A DNA stretch of 40,843 nt from contig JAHFDY010000012.1 of NCBI GenBank assembly GCA_023248735.1, positions 1-40,843 on the forward strand, in the 5' to 3' direction. How positions within the stretch are numbered: the stretch's first letter is position 1; each line of letters begins with the position of its first letter. Below the pieces are notes generated by a model that made no database searches, was not told where the DNA came from, and saw only the letters and a list, made by a program, of their open reading frames with translations. This stretch comes from Myxococcales bacterium (lineage in GTDB: Bacteria > Myxococcota_A > Polyangia > Polyangiales > Polyangiaceae). Shown piece after piece: positions 33,290 through 40,843 of this stretch. Position numbers and translations under genes: made by a program.

Positions 33290-35194
33290 ATGGGAACGAG
33301 GGGCATCTCGCGCTCGCTGGCCATCGCGTTGGCTGTCTGCGTCGGCTTCGCGCCGAAGTTAGGTCACGCGGCGCGTGTACTGGCGGACTACCGATTTTTT
33401 CGGGCGTTGAGCGTTGACTTGCAGGGTCGTATTCCGAGCGTCGACGAAGTCGCCGCGTTTGAGGATCCCAAGTTTGACACCGACGGGTGGATCGACGCGC
33501 GACTTTCGGGCACCGCATACGCGGAGCGCGTCAGGCAGATTTACATGGACTTGCTACGGCTCGAAGTGCCAACGACTTTCTTCGTAGGGCGTTCGATGAC
33601 GGTGCTGCGAAGACAGGAAATTCTGCGCGTCGACGGATCAACAAGCTACGTCTACTTCCGAAATGGGCAGCGTCGTCAAAATGTAGCTACCGATGGTGCA
33701 TTTTGCCTTACCCAAGCAGATACGGGGCAGATGTTCCCGCGAACAGGCGCACCAACGGGCACTGCGAAGGCCGTGACCGACGCGGTTCTCAACGCGGCAA
33801 CCGTTTTGGTGAAGCCGTGGTGGCTCTACCGCGACTACGCGGCCACGAGCCCTAGCGACCGCTACGACGCTGCCACGTGGGCAACGAAGTACCCGCTCTT
33901 TCGACCGACCGACACCCTCCTTGTCGAGAAGAACGGCCACCCGACCACCTCGGTTCGCATCTGCAAAGAAGAGGGGCAAACCGCCGCAAACGGAACTGTC
34001 TTCAAGACCGGGCGCACGACGACAACGACGCCCGTCGATCGCTTGGTGCCTCTTCCAGGTGATTCGGTCTTCGCAGCCTACAACCCAGGCAAAGTGATCG
34101 CCTGCGGATCAGATTCCGCAGCGCTCTCTGCCGCCGATTGCGGGTGTGGTCAAGGCCTCGAACGTTGCTTGCCTGGCAACTCGAATACGTTTGATCCATT
34201 CGCGTTTGTCCTGCCAACGCGATCGCCACTGGGCATGGACCTGCCATTCGATGCAACGACCTCTACGCAAGCGCAGTGGGACCGTTTTTGGTGGTCTGAA
34301 GAGGCGAAGCACTTCATCGACAAGGTGGTGGAAGAAGACCGAGACTTTCGCGATCTGCTCACAGGAAAAGAGGGCTGGATCAATGGTCCCCTCGCCCATT
34401 TTTATCGTTCCATGCAAGGCTCGACCTGCTGTGACTACGGCGTCTACTTCGGGCTTACGCAGCCCGTGAACCTTTTTGATACGAGCGCCGTTCCGAATGA
34501 TCTCCAACCCCAGGACACAGTCTCCTGGCGGCCGATCGCTGACCGCGGCACGCTCGCCTCGGGCATCCTGACGATGCCGGCGTTTCTCACGAAATACGGG
34601 TCGCGACGCGCGCGCGCGCACGTTCTCTACAATGCGTTTCTGTGTCGACAATTCGTGGCGGAGACACTCGAGCTCACGCCATCGACCGAACCCGATCTCA
34701 CCAAGCGTTCGGGTTGCGCGACGTGTCACTCAACGCTCGAACCACTCTCTGCATACTTCGCACGTGTGCGTGAATCGGACTGGATGTATTTGCCGGAAAG
34801 CAATTTCCCGACCGTAGAAAAGTCGCAGTGCAACCGAACGAGCACGAACGGCGTCTGTCGCGCTTTCTACGACCCGGCGTTCTCGAGCGACGCTGGCGCT
34901 ACCCTCTACGGTGGATACACATCGGCGGAGAACGTCGCTGCTGGGCCGAAGGGAATGGGCGAATATGTGGTCAACCATCCTGACTATGCGGCCTGCGTCG
35001 TAAGTCAGGTGGCCAGCTCCTTCTTGGGGCGACCGCTCAATGATGACGATCGCGGACGCAAAGAAACCTGGACGAACGATCTCGTGAGCGCTGGCTTTCG
35101 CATGAAGAGCCTCGTGCGCTCTATCGTGAAGAGTGACGCGTATCGCACAGCGAATAACCTCTCGTCGGCCGAATGGCGTGCGGAAACGCCGTAG
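33290..35194 (+). CDS. Exported DUF1549/DUF1588-like protein with one c-type heme site (copy A2)
   Basis: 634 residues from the ATG at 33290, which begins the signal peptide MGTRGISRSLAIALAVCVGF ... GHAA; the frame extends to 33263 but adds nothing plausible. Domain order equals that of A1: DUF1549-like start (ADYRFFRALSVDLQGRIPSV), Cys-rich centre (CGCGQGLERCLPG), DUF1588-like part (GILTMPAFLTKYGSRRARAHVL), heme site CATCH (about 476-480) and the end MKSLVRSIVKSDAYR. It is about 80% identical to A1 by eye, with most DNA differences at third codon positions, so the duplication is old and both copies are kept under selection. The lipoprotein gene that follows A1 is not duplicated. Probably the last gene of the five-gene operon; EtfB follows after 119 bases. 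Confidence 0.85.
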   Translation: MGTRGISRSLAIALAVCVGFAPKLGHAARVLADYRFFRALSVDLQGRIPSVDEVAAFEDPKFDTDGWIDARLSGTAYAERVRQIYMDLLRLEVPTTFFVGRSMTVLRRQEILRVDGSTSYVYFRNGQRRQNVATDGAFCLTQADTGQMFPRTGAPTGTAKAVTDAVLNAATVLVKPWWLYRDYAATSPSDRYDAATWATKYPLFRPTDTLLVEKNGHPTTSVRICKEEGQTAANGTVFKTGRTTTTTPVDRLVPLPGDSVFAAYNPGKVIACGSDSAALSAADCGCGQGLERCLPGNSNTFDPFAFVLPTRSPLGMDLPFDATTSTQAQWDRFWWSEEAKHFIDKVVEEDRDFRDLLTGKEGWINGPLAHFYRSMQGSTCCDYGVYFGLTQPVNLFDTSAVPNDLQPQDTVSWRPIADRGTLASGILTMPAFLTKYGSRRARAHVLYNAFLCRQFVAETLELTPSTEPDLTKRSGCATCHSTLEPLSAYFARVRESDWMYLPESNFPTVEKSQCNRTSTNGVCRAFYDPAFSSDAGATLYGGYTSAENVAAGPKGMGEYVVNHPDYAACVVSQVASSFLGRPLNDDDRGRKETWTNDLVSAGFRMKSLVRSIVKSDAYRTANNLSSAEWRAETP

Positions 35195-35313
35195 AACACC
35201 TTTGCAGGCGACGATCATCCCCGCTTCGCGTTCGCGTTGACGCGCCGTATCATCATCCCTACTTGTGGGCCGCGCTCGGCGAAGGTCGAGCTCTAACAAG
35301 AGGAGCCACGGCT

Positions 35314-36138
35314 GTGAAGATACTCGTCCCCTTGAAGCGGGTCGCCGACCCCGACAACGCGAACAAAATCAAGGTCATCGCGGGCAAGGTCGATACGACC
35401 GGCCTCGAATTCAAGCCGAATCCATTCGACGAGTATGCGGTGGAAACCGCGTTGCGCCTTACCGAGAATGCCACCAACACCAAGGCTCGGCTCGGCGAAG
35501 TCATCGTTGTTGCTCTCGGCCCCAAAGAGCTCGACACCACGCTCCGTGGCGCCCTTGCAACCGGCGCCGATCGCGCGATTCGCGTTGACACGACCGACGA
35601 TGCCCTCGACGGCGACTTGGTCGCGCGGGTGCTCAAGGCTGTCGTGGAGAAGGAGGCACCGGACCTCGTTCTGATCGGCAAGCAACAAGTGGAAGGCGAC
35701 TCGAACCAAGTCGGCCAGTTGCTCGCGGAGTACCTTGGCTGGCCTCAGGCAACCTTCGCGGGTTCGATCAAGAGCGAGGCAGACAAAGCGCTACTCGTCA
35801 GCCGCGAAGTCGACGGCGGTACGCTAAACCTCAAGGTCACGCTGCCCGCGGTGGTGTCGGTTGACTTGCGCATCGTCAGTCCGCAGGGCGCAAAGAGCAT
35901 GCACACTGCAGCCACTCATGCGTACCCCGAAGGCGTGCGTTTCGCGGCTCTGATGGCCATCATGGCCGCCAAGAAGAAGCCGCTCGTCGAGATGAAGCTC
36001 GCAGAACTCGTCGGTGATGCTTCGCTGAAAGTTACGTACGGCACCGCCGAGTTGCCCCCGCCTCGCAAGGCCGGCATCAAGGTCAAGAGCGTTGCCGAAC
36101 TCGTCGAAAAACTAAAGACCGAAGCAAAGGTGCTCTAA
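35314..36138 (+). CDS. etfB: Electron transfer flavoprotein beta subunit
   Basis: 274 residues from the GTG at 35314, chosen because of the ribosome site AAGAGGAG (35298-35305) and the family start MKILVPLKRVADPDNANKI; the upstream open frame is non-coding. Motifs: PFDEYAVETALRL, TTLRGALATGADRAIRV, VLIGKQQVEGDSNQVGQLLAEYLGWPQ (AMP-binding region) and the signature VSREVDGGTLNLKVTLPAVVSVDLRI. With EtfA it accepts electrons from acyl-CoA dehydrogenases and related enzymes and hands them to ETF-quinone oxidoreductase. The stop and the etfA start share a base (TAATG), so the pair is coupled. Confidence 0.96.
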   Translation: MKILVPLKRVADPDNANKIKVIAGKVDTTGLEFKPNPFDEYAVETALRLTENATNTKARLGEVIVVALGPKELDTTLRGALATGADRAIRVDTTDDALDGDLVARVLKAVVEKEAPDLVLIGKQQVEGDSNQVGQLLAEYLGWPQATFAGSIKSEADKALLVSREVDGGTLNLKVTLPAVVSVDLRIVSPQGAKSMHTAATHAYPEGVRFAALMAIMAAKKKPLVEMKLAELVGDASLKVTYGTAELPPPRKAGIKVKSVAELVEKLKTEAKVL

Positions 36139-37100
36139 TGGCCAACACTCTCGTCATTGCAGAACTTCACGAGGGCAAGGTTCGCAAGAGCACCCTCAGC
36201 AGCATCACATTCGCCCGCCAGGTCGGCGGAACGTTTAGCATCTTGGTGCTCGGCGCTGGCGCGAAAGCGGCGGCGTCTGAAGTCGTCGTTTTCGGCGCGG
36301 CAAAGGTGCTCGTCGCCGACGATGCATCGCTCAAAGACTACGTGTGCGAACGATTCGCGCCGACCATCGCGGCCGTCGCCAAGGGTGGATTCGACACGGT
36401 TGTCGTCACCGCAAGCTCCTACGGCAAAGATCTCGCCCCACGCGTCGCAGCGAAACTCAACGCTGGCTACGCACCCGACATCAGCAGCGTGCACGTCGAC
36501 GGAAACAAGCGCGTGTACCGCCGCCCCATGTTTGCCGGCAACGCTTACGGCACATGCGAAGTCCAGACGCCTGTGCATGTCGTCAGCGCGCGACAAACGG
36601 AATTCACTGCTGCGGAGCCGAGCGGTGGCGCGAGCCCAATCGAAAGCGTCGCAGTCGCTGCCCCTGATGCAGCGTCAGCGCGAGTCGAGTTCATTTCCCT
36701 CGAGCAAGGCAAGAGCGAACGCCCCGATCTCGGCGAAGCACGCGTCGTCGTCAGCGGCGGTCGTGCCTTGAAGGAGCAATTCGCTCAAGTGCTTGACCCA
36801 CTTGCAAACCTCCTCGGCGCGGCGGTCGGCGCAAGTCGCGCGGCATGCGATGCTGGCTTTGCGCCAGCGGAGTTGCAGGTAGGACAAACCGGACGCGTCG
36901 TCGCACCGGCGTTGTACTTGGCGATCGGGATTAGCGGCGCGATTCAGCACCTTGCCGGCATGAAGGGAAGCAAGACGATTGTCGCGATCAACAAAGATGG
37001 CGACGCACCCATTTTTCAGGTTGCTGACTATGGGCTCGTCGCCGACCTGTTCACGGCAGTGCCCGAATTGGTGGGCGAATTGAAGCGCACGGTTGCGTGA
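36138..37100 (+). CDS. etfA: Electron transfer flavoprotein alpha subunit
   Basis: 320 residues. N-terminal domain (MANTLVIAELHEGKVRKSTLS ... RVYRRPMFAGNAYGTC) and the FAD-binding C-terminal domain with SGGRALKE, GASRAACDAGF, QVGQTGRVVAPALYLAIG, ISGAIQHLAGM, INKDGDAPIFQVADYGLVADLF: all conserved ETF-alpha parts are present, and the length is normal. It binds FAD and forms the heterodimer with EtfB, encoded immediately upstream with a one-base overlap. The stop codon lies inside an 11-bp tandem duplication (37090-37111). A role beside the upstream heme cluster is possible because both are redox, but the spacing gives no proof. Confidence 0.96.
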   Translation: MANTLVIAELHEGKVRKSTLSSITFARQVGGTFSILVLGAGAKAAASEVVVFGAAKVLVADDASLKDYVCERFAPTIAAVAKGGFDTVVVTASSYGKDLAPRVAAKLNAGYAPDISSVHVDGNKRVYRRPMFAGNAYGTCEVQTPVHVVSARQTEFTAAEPSGGASPIESVAVAAPDAASARVEFISLEQGKSERPDLGEARVVVSGGRALKEQFAQVLDPLANLLGAAVGASRAACDAGFAPAELQVGQTGRVVAPALYLAIGISGAIQHLAGMKGSKTIVAINKDGDAPIFQVADYGLVADLFTAVPELVGELKRTVA

Positions 37101-37111
37101 CGGTTGCGTGT
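37090..37111 (+). repeat. 11-bp tandem duplication at the etfA stop codon
   Basis: ACGGTTGCGTG at 37090-37100 and again at 37101-37111, exact. The TGA stop (37098-37100) lies across the junction between coding end and repeat. It is probably a slippage duplication. Confidence 0.75.
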
Positions 37112-37166
37112 GAAGCGAACGGGGCTTCGCGTTGGCGCTCATCTCACACTGTGTTACGACGTCGCC

Positions 37167-38732
37167 ATGTCAAGAATATTTACGACGTCTTCGGCCGTCG
37201 GCAGCGTCCTTTGCTTGCTTCAAGCAGCGTGCAGCGGATCGCTACCCTCGCCCATCGACGGGCCCACCGACGGATCGTCCAACGATGTAACCGTTTCCGA
37301 TGGCGGCAAGGCGCCCGATGCAACCGGTGACGCATCGGCAGACGCGCCAAACGACGTCACTACCGACAACGCTATCACCCCGGCCGACGGCGCTCCGAGT
37401 GACGGCACGATCGTCGACGCAGTAAGCGATGCGAAAACCGAAGGTGGTCTCGAAGCATCGACGCCTCTCAAGATCACCGCGATCTCGACGGGAACGTCGC
37501 ACACCTGCGCCATCCGAAGCAACGGGACGGTCAAGTGCTGGGGGCAAAACGACGAGGGCCAGCTTGGCCTTGGCGACACCAACACCCGAGGCGAAAAAAT
37601 CGCGGACATGGGCGATGCCCTCGCCACGGTTAGCTTGGGAACGGGAAGAACGGCAAAGGCCATCGCGACGAGTTGGCTCTTCACCTGCGCTCTCCTCGAC
37701 GACAACACCGTCAAGTGCTGGGGCGACAACACGAGCGGACAGCTCGGCCAAGGTGACACCAACAGCCGTGGCGACCAACCCAGCGAAATGGGCGACGCGC
37801 TCCCCGCCATCAACTTGGGAACCGGCCGCACCGCCAAGGCGATTTCAACCGGAAGCCATAGCGTCTGTGCGCTCCTCGACAACGATACGGTCAAGTGTTG
37901 GGGTAGCAACTCGAGCGGCCAACTCGGCCAAGGCGACAACGTCAACAACCGCGGTGACCAAGCTGGCGAAATGGGCGACGCACTCGCCGCAATCAGCTTG
38001 GGAACCGGTCGCACCGCCAAGGCCATCGCTGCCGATTGGTCGATATCGTGCGCGCTCCTCGACAACAACACGGTCAAGTGTTGGGGACGAAACTCAAGCG
38101 GCGAGCTTGGGCTCGGTGACACCAACAACCGCGGTGACAATGCCTTCGAGATGGGCGACCTTCTCCCTACGGTCAATCTTGGCATCGGCCGTACCGCCAA
38201 AGCGATTTCCGGAGGCGACGGTGTCACTTGCGCGCTCCTCGACAATGACAAGGTCAAGTGTTGGGGTGACAGCGCAAAAGGCCAACTCGGTCAGGGCGAC
38301 ACCACCACACGCGGTGATGCCCCACTCGAAATGGGCGATCTTCTGCCCACGATCAACCTCGGAACGGGCCGCACGGTCAAAGCGATCTCCGGAGGCGACT
38401 ACTTCATTTGTGCGGTGCTCGACGACAGCACAACCAAGTGTTGGGGCGACAACTCGTTCGGCCAGCTCGGGCTCGGCGACACCGCAAATCGAGGCGATGC
38501 GACGGGCGAAATGGGCGACACTCTCGCCGTCGTGAGCCTGGGAACGGGCCGAAGCACCCTCGCGATTTCCGCTGGACGCTCCTCGGCGTGCGCGCTTCTC
38601 GACAATGGCACCGCGAAGTGCTGGGGAAAGAACAGCAACGCCCAACTCGGCGTTGGTGACAAAAATGCGCGCGGCGACAACGCAGCTGAAATGGGCGACG
38701 CACTGCCTATTGTCGACTTGGGCACCAAGTAG
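37167..38732 (+). CDS. RCC1-repeat lipoprotein
   Basis: 521 residues from the ATG at 37167 (MSRIFTTSSAVGSVLCLLQAAC), a lipoprotein signal with cysteine 22. Residues 23-100 are an Asp/Thr/Ser/Pro-rich linker of the sort many myxobacterial surface proteins carry. From residue 104 seven RCC1-like repeats of 60 residues (the third 61, the last 57) follow, each with C-A-L-L-D-x-x-x-x-K-C-W-G and G-Q-L-G-x-G-D. The two cysteines 10 residues apart occur in every repeat and probably pair. Seven blades make a closed propeller as in RCC1. Exposed on the cell surface or periplasm; ligand unknown. It starts 66 bases after etfA and is probably independent. Confidence 0.9.
   Translation: MSRIFTTSSAVGSVLCLLQAACSGSLPSPIDGPTDGSSNDVTVSDGGKAPDATGDASADAPNDVTTDNAITPADGAPSDGTIVDAVSDAKTEGGLEASTPLKITAISTGTSHTCAIRSNGTVKCWGQNDEGQLGLGDTNTRGEKIADMGDALATVSLGTGRTAKAIATSWLFTCALLDDNTVKCWGDNTSGQLGQGDTNSRGDQPSEMGDALPAINLGTGRTAKAISTGSHSVCALLDNDTVKCWGSNSSGQLGQGDNVNNRGDQAGEMGDALAAISLGTGRTAKAIAADWSISCALLDNNTVKCWGRNSSGELGLGDTNNRGDNAFEMGDLLPTVNLGIGRTAKAISGGDGVTCALLDNDKVKCWGDSAKGQLGQGDTTTRGDAPLEMGDLLPTINLGTGRTVKAISGGDYFICAVLDDSTTKCWGDNSFGQLGLGDTANRGDATGEMGDTLAVVSLGTGRSTLAISAGRSSACALLDNGTAKCWGKNSNAQLGVGDKNARGDNAAEMGDALPIVDLGTK
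37476..38729 (+). repeat. Seven 180-bp tandem repeats encoding RCC1 blades
   Basis: The DNA repeats with a period of 180 bp (one unit 183) through the RCC1 gene, with recurrent GTCAAGTG(C/T)TGGGG coding for VKCWG and GGCGACACCAACA for GDTN. Neighbouring units are similar enough at the DNA level to recombine, so copy number may differ between strains. Confidence 0.85.
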
Positions 38733-38810
38733 GCGCCTCGGCGACCTGCATTCGATCCAGTCCACCACTGGAGGTACCCTTCAGACCCGAAATGCGATAG
38801 CGATCGAGTG

Positions 38811-40631
38811 GTGAGCTATCTCGTTCTCGCCCGTAAATATCGGCCTCAATCGTTTGAAGACCTCGCTGGGCAAGAGCACGTTGCGCGCACGCTTGCCAAC
38901 GCCATCGCAACCGATCGTGTGGCTCACGCGTTCCTCTTCACAGGTGTTCGCGGCGTTGGCAAGACGACAAGCGCGCGCCTCCTCGCCAAGTGCCTCAACT
39001 GCGTGAAGGGCCCGATCGCAATTCCGTGTCAGACCTGCAGCGCTTGCACCGAGATCACAGCCGGCAATGATCTTGACGTTCAAGAGATCGACGGCGCCAG
39101 CTACAACGGTATCGACGAAGTCCGCAAGTTGCAGGAGGGCCTCGCCTTCAGACCTGCGCGCGATCGACACAAGATCTACATCGTCGACGAGGTTCACATG
39201 CTGTCGAACGCGGCATGGAACGCGTTTCTCAAGACCCTCGAGGAGCCACCGCCTCACGTGAAGTTCATCTTCGCGACGACTGAGGTTCACAAAGTTCCGA
39301 TCACGATTCTGAGCCGTTGTCAGCGCTACGACTTCAAGTTGATCAGCACGCAGGTGATCGCAACACGGCTTCGCCATGTGCTAGCGCAAGAGGCCATCAC
39401 GGCCGACAACGAAGCGGTCGCGCTCCTCGCTCGCGAAGCTGCTGGTTCGATGCGGGATGCGATGAGTCTGCTCGATCAGATGATTGCCTACTCGGGCAAA
39501 GCCCTATCCGGTGGCGATGTTGCGCAAGTGCTTGGTGTTGCTGATCGCTCGGTGCTGCACGAACTGGCGACAGCGCTTGTCAAAGGCGACGCACCGACAA
39601 CACTCAAGGTGGTTGACCAAATAGCCTCGCAAGGGTTCGACATTGCACACGTCACAAAAGACGTCCTCCGGCACTTGCGCAACCTCGTCGTCGCAAAGGT
39701 ATGCGGCGCCGAAAGTCGCGACTTGCTCGACCTCGCGGACGAAGAGCTTGCAGACGTCAACTTACTTGCGCAGGCGACCGACAGCGACGACCTCCTTCGA
39801 TTGTTTCAGGGGTTCTCAAAGAGCTTCGACGAGATCGTGCGATCGACACACCCTCGAACGGTTCTCGAAATGAGCCTGGTGCGCCTCGCGCGGAGGCCAG
39901 CCCTGCTGCCTCTCGATGAATTGCTCGTGCGCCTTGGTGAGCTCGAGCGCCGCTTGGCCGCGGGCGCCCCCCCACCCGCGCAAAGGGGCGGCGGCGGCGG
40001 GAGCACGGCGCGTCCAACGGTTCCTTCGATCTCTTCCTCCCTGTCGGCGCCCGGAGCGGCGGTGCCATCGGCGCTACCCATTCGCAAGCACGAAACGTAC
40101 GGAGCATTGGCACTCGTTGAGAATCCAGCACCAACGCGTGCGCCTCTCGTCGCGGTCGCTGATTTACTTGTAGCTTCGCACGTTACAAATACGGCGCCAC
40201 AAGCAGACAATGCTGCAGACCCTCACGTGGACCTCGACGCGTGGAGGAAGATCATCGACCGCCTGAGGCCGCACAATCCAGGCCTCGCATCGGTGTTTGG
40301 CAGCGCAACGCTCCTTAAGATTACCGCACTCGAAGTGCACATCGGGTACGGCGAAAACGAGACGTTTCTCATTGAGCAAGCAAGGGACCCCGAGAGCCTC
40401 GAGCTTCTCACGCGAGAAGCACGCGCGCACTTCGGAGTTGCAACGGCGGTGTCACTCGACTTGTCGACCTCGAAGTCGCCATGGACAACGTCGCTCGCCG
40501 CCGTAGAGCGCAAGGAGGACGAAGCACGCTCGGCCGCCGTAAGGGCAAGAGTGCTTGCGCATCCAGTAATCGAGGAGGCGATTGCGGTGTTCGGCGCGGA
40601 GGTGCGCGAGGTGAAGCCGGGGAGAGAGTAG
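38811..40631 (+). CDS. dnaX: DNA polymerase III subunit gamma/tau
   Basis: About 606 residues. Two GTG codons lie side by side (38808, 38811); the second gives MSYLVLARKYRPQSF, the usual family start. AAA+ clamp-loader domain: Walker A GVRGVGKT (45-52), zinc-binding cysteines 61, 64, 73, 76 and 79, Walker B IYIVDEVHM (122-130), sensor FATTEVHKVPITILSRC (SRC at 168-170). Domain III follows (to about 375), then a Gly/Pro/Ser-rich linker (about 385-470) and a tau-like C-terminal domain (about 475-606) with WRKIIDRLRPHNPGLASVF. It loads the sliding clamp at the replication fork. A run of seven C at 39967-39973 in the linker could allow frameshifting to a gamma form, which I rate as unlikely. It is followed by ybaB/ebfC, a standard bacterial neighbour. 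Confidence 0.95.
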   Translation: MSYLVLARKYRPQSFEDLAGQEHVARTLANAIATDRVAHAFLFTGVRGVGKTTSARLLAKCLNCVKGPIAIPCQTCSACTEITAGNDLDVQEIDGASYNGIDEVRKLQEGLAFRPARDRHKIYIVDEVHMLSNAAWNAFLKTLEEPPPHVKFIFATTEVHKVPITILSRCQRYDFKLISTQVIATRLRHVLAQEAITADNEAVALLAREAAGSMRDAMSLLDQMIAYSGKALSGGDVAQVLGVADRSVLHELATALVKGDAPTTLKVVDQIASQGFDIAHVTKDVLRHLRNLVVAKVCGAESRDLLDLADEELADVNLLAQATDSDDLLRLFQGFSKSFDEIVRSTHPRTVLEMSLVRLARRPALLPLDELLVRLGELERRLAAGAPPPAQRGGGGGSTARPTVPSISSSLSAPGAAVPSALPIRKHETYGALALVENPAPTRAPLVAVADLLVASHVTNTAPQADNAADPHVDLDAWRKIIDRLRPHNPGLASVFGSATLLKITALEVHIGYGENETFLIEQARDPESLELLTREARAHFGVATAVSLDLSTSKSPWTTSLAAVERKEDEARSAAVRARVLAHPVIEEAIAVFGAEVREVKPGRE

Positions 40632-40670
40632 GGAGCAGCGCGAGCCCCGAACTGTGTTAGATCCCTCCCC

Positions 40671-40843
40671 ATGAACATGCGTGGCGGAATGAACGAGATC
40701 CTACGCCAAGCGGCGCGCCTTCAACGCAAGGTGGAGCTCGCAAAAGAAGGCCTCAAGGACCAAGAAGTTATCGGCGAGTCGCTCGGCGGCAAGGTCAAGG
40801 CGACCATTAGCCTTGGTGGACAAGTCAAGAACATTGACTTTGA
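40671..40843 (+). CDS. ybaB: YbaB/EbfC family nucleoid-associated protein, 3' end cut by the window
   Basis: Open frame from the ATG at 40671 to the window end, 57 codons: MNMRGGMNEILRQAARLQRK, then VELAKEGLKDQEVIGESLGG and KVKATISLGGQVKNIDF. This is the long N-terminal helix with M-x-x-x-x-x-Q-A-x-x-x-Q-x-K, then the first strands of YbaB/EbfC, which binds DNA as a dimer. It lies 39 bases behind dnaX as in many bacteria, where recR usually comes next. A later ATG (40689) is possible. The last codons contain copy 5 of the GTCAA-N5-TTGAC palindrome. Confidence 0.9.
   Translation, partial: MNMRGGMNEILRQAARLQRKVELAKEGLKDQEVIGESLGGKVKATISLGGQVKNIDF
40822..40840. repeat. Palindrome GTCAA-N5-TTGAC, copy 5 (7-5-7 perfect)
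   Basis: AAGTCAA (40822-40828), GAACA, TTGACTT (40834-40840), at the end of the window inside the ybaB gene, reading GTC-AAG-AAC-ATT-GAC in frame. Confidence 0.5.

Noticed and set aside
9024-36095. Near matches to GTCAA-N5-TTGAC with one change (for example 7736, 9024, 12583, 26389, 36081)
   Set aside because: One-mismatch sites are expected by chance, and several lie in conserved codons (such as the DnaK start VIGIDLG), so I counted only exact copies.
37476-38729. Regular repeats as a CRISPR array
   Set aside because: The period is 180 bp, the whole unit is coding and in frame, and there are no short repeats with unique spacers.
38757-38771. CCAGT-CCACC-ACTGG hairpin between the RCC1 gene and dnaX as a terminator
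   Set aside because: Stem of five pairs only and no T-run behind it; too weak to call.
39961-39980. C7 run in dnaX as a programmed frameshift site
   Set aside because: Neither shifted frame meets a stop soon (50 to 70 extra codons), and I see no stimulatory hairpin or upstream ribosome-like site. The run codes for Pro in a Pro/Gly linker.

Overview
The window looks like a stretch of chromosome from a myxobacterium-type bacterium (class Polyangia or a relative), roughly 60% G+C by eye. The signs are a sigma factor resembling a Myxococcales-specific family, a MYXO-CTERM-like anchored protein, many lipoproteins, an RCC1-repeat lipoprotein, a stand-alone DnaK next to a DnaJ-like protein, and c-type cytochromes fused to Planctomycete/myxobacterial DUF families. 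It is densely coded: no gap between genes exceeds 300 bases, many neighbours overlap by ATGA or GTGA, and I see no transposase, phage gene, CRISPR array, tRNA or rRNA.

Layout. 1-700: end of a sigma factor and its terminator. 701-3959 (minus): an M16 peptidase pair (one catalytic, one zinc-site-less lipoprotein) plus an SCP2-like protein. 4042-10299 (plus): a tightly packed run of ECF sigma factor, membrane protein (putative anti-sigma), two lipoproteins, a J-domain/TPR protein, DnaK and a protein sharing a module with the J protein. 10317-12052 (minus): two membrane proteins and a MYXO-CTERM-like protein. 12176-16157: a TPR protein and two TolC-family proteins whose stop codons abut. 16208-21145 (minus): 2-oxoacid dehydrogenase E1-beta and E2, MutY and an NtrC-type regulator, in line with the second TolC gene. 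A TPR/winged-helix regulator diverges from E1-beta across a perfect palindrome.

23248-28000: a CPBP-family protein with altered catalytic residues, a DoxX-like protein, a BAX-inhibitor-1 protein, a secreted protein and NadB. 28165-35194: a five-gene cluster of two paralogous DUF1549/DUF1588-like heme proteins, a lipoprotein, a DUF1501 protein and a cytochrome c lipoprotein. I consider this the best candidate for an undescribed system. 35314-37100: EtfB and EtfA. 37167-38732: RCC1-repeat lipoprotein. 38811 to the end: dnaX and the start of the ybaB/ebfC gene.

Cutting across the genes is an apparently over-represented 15-bp palindrome, GTCAA-N5-TTGAC, found exactly five times (1862, 6586, 10299, 24209, 40824). 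A random sequence of this composition should give far fewer than one. It may be a binding site for a dimeric DNA-binding protein. All statements rest on reading the sequence; family names come from recognisable motifs, not from a database search.
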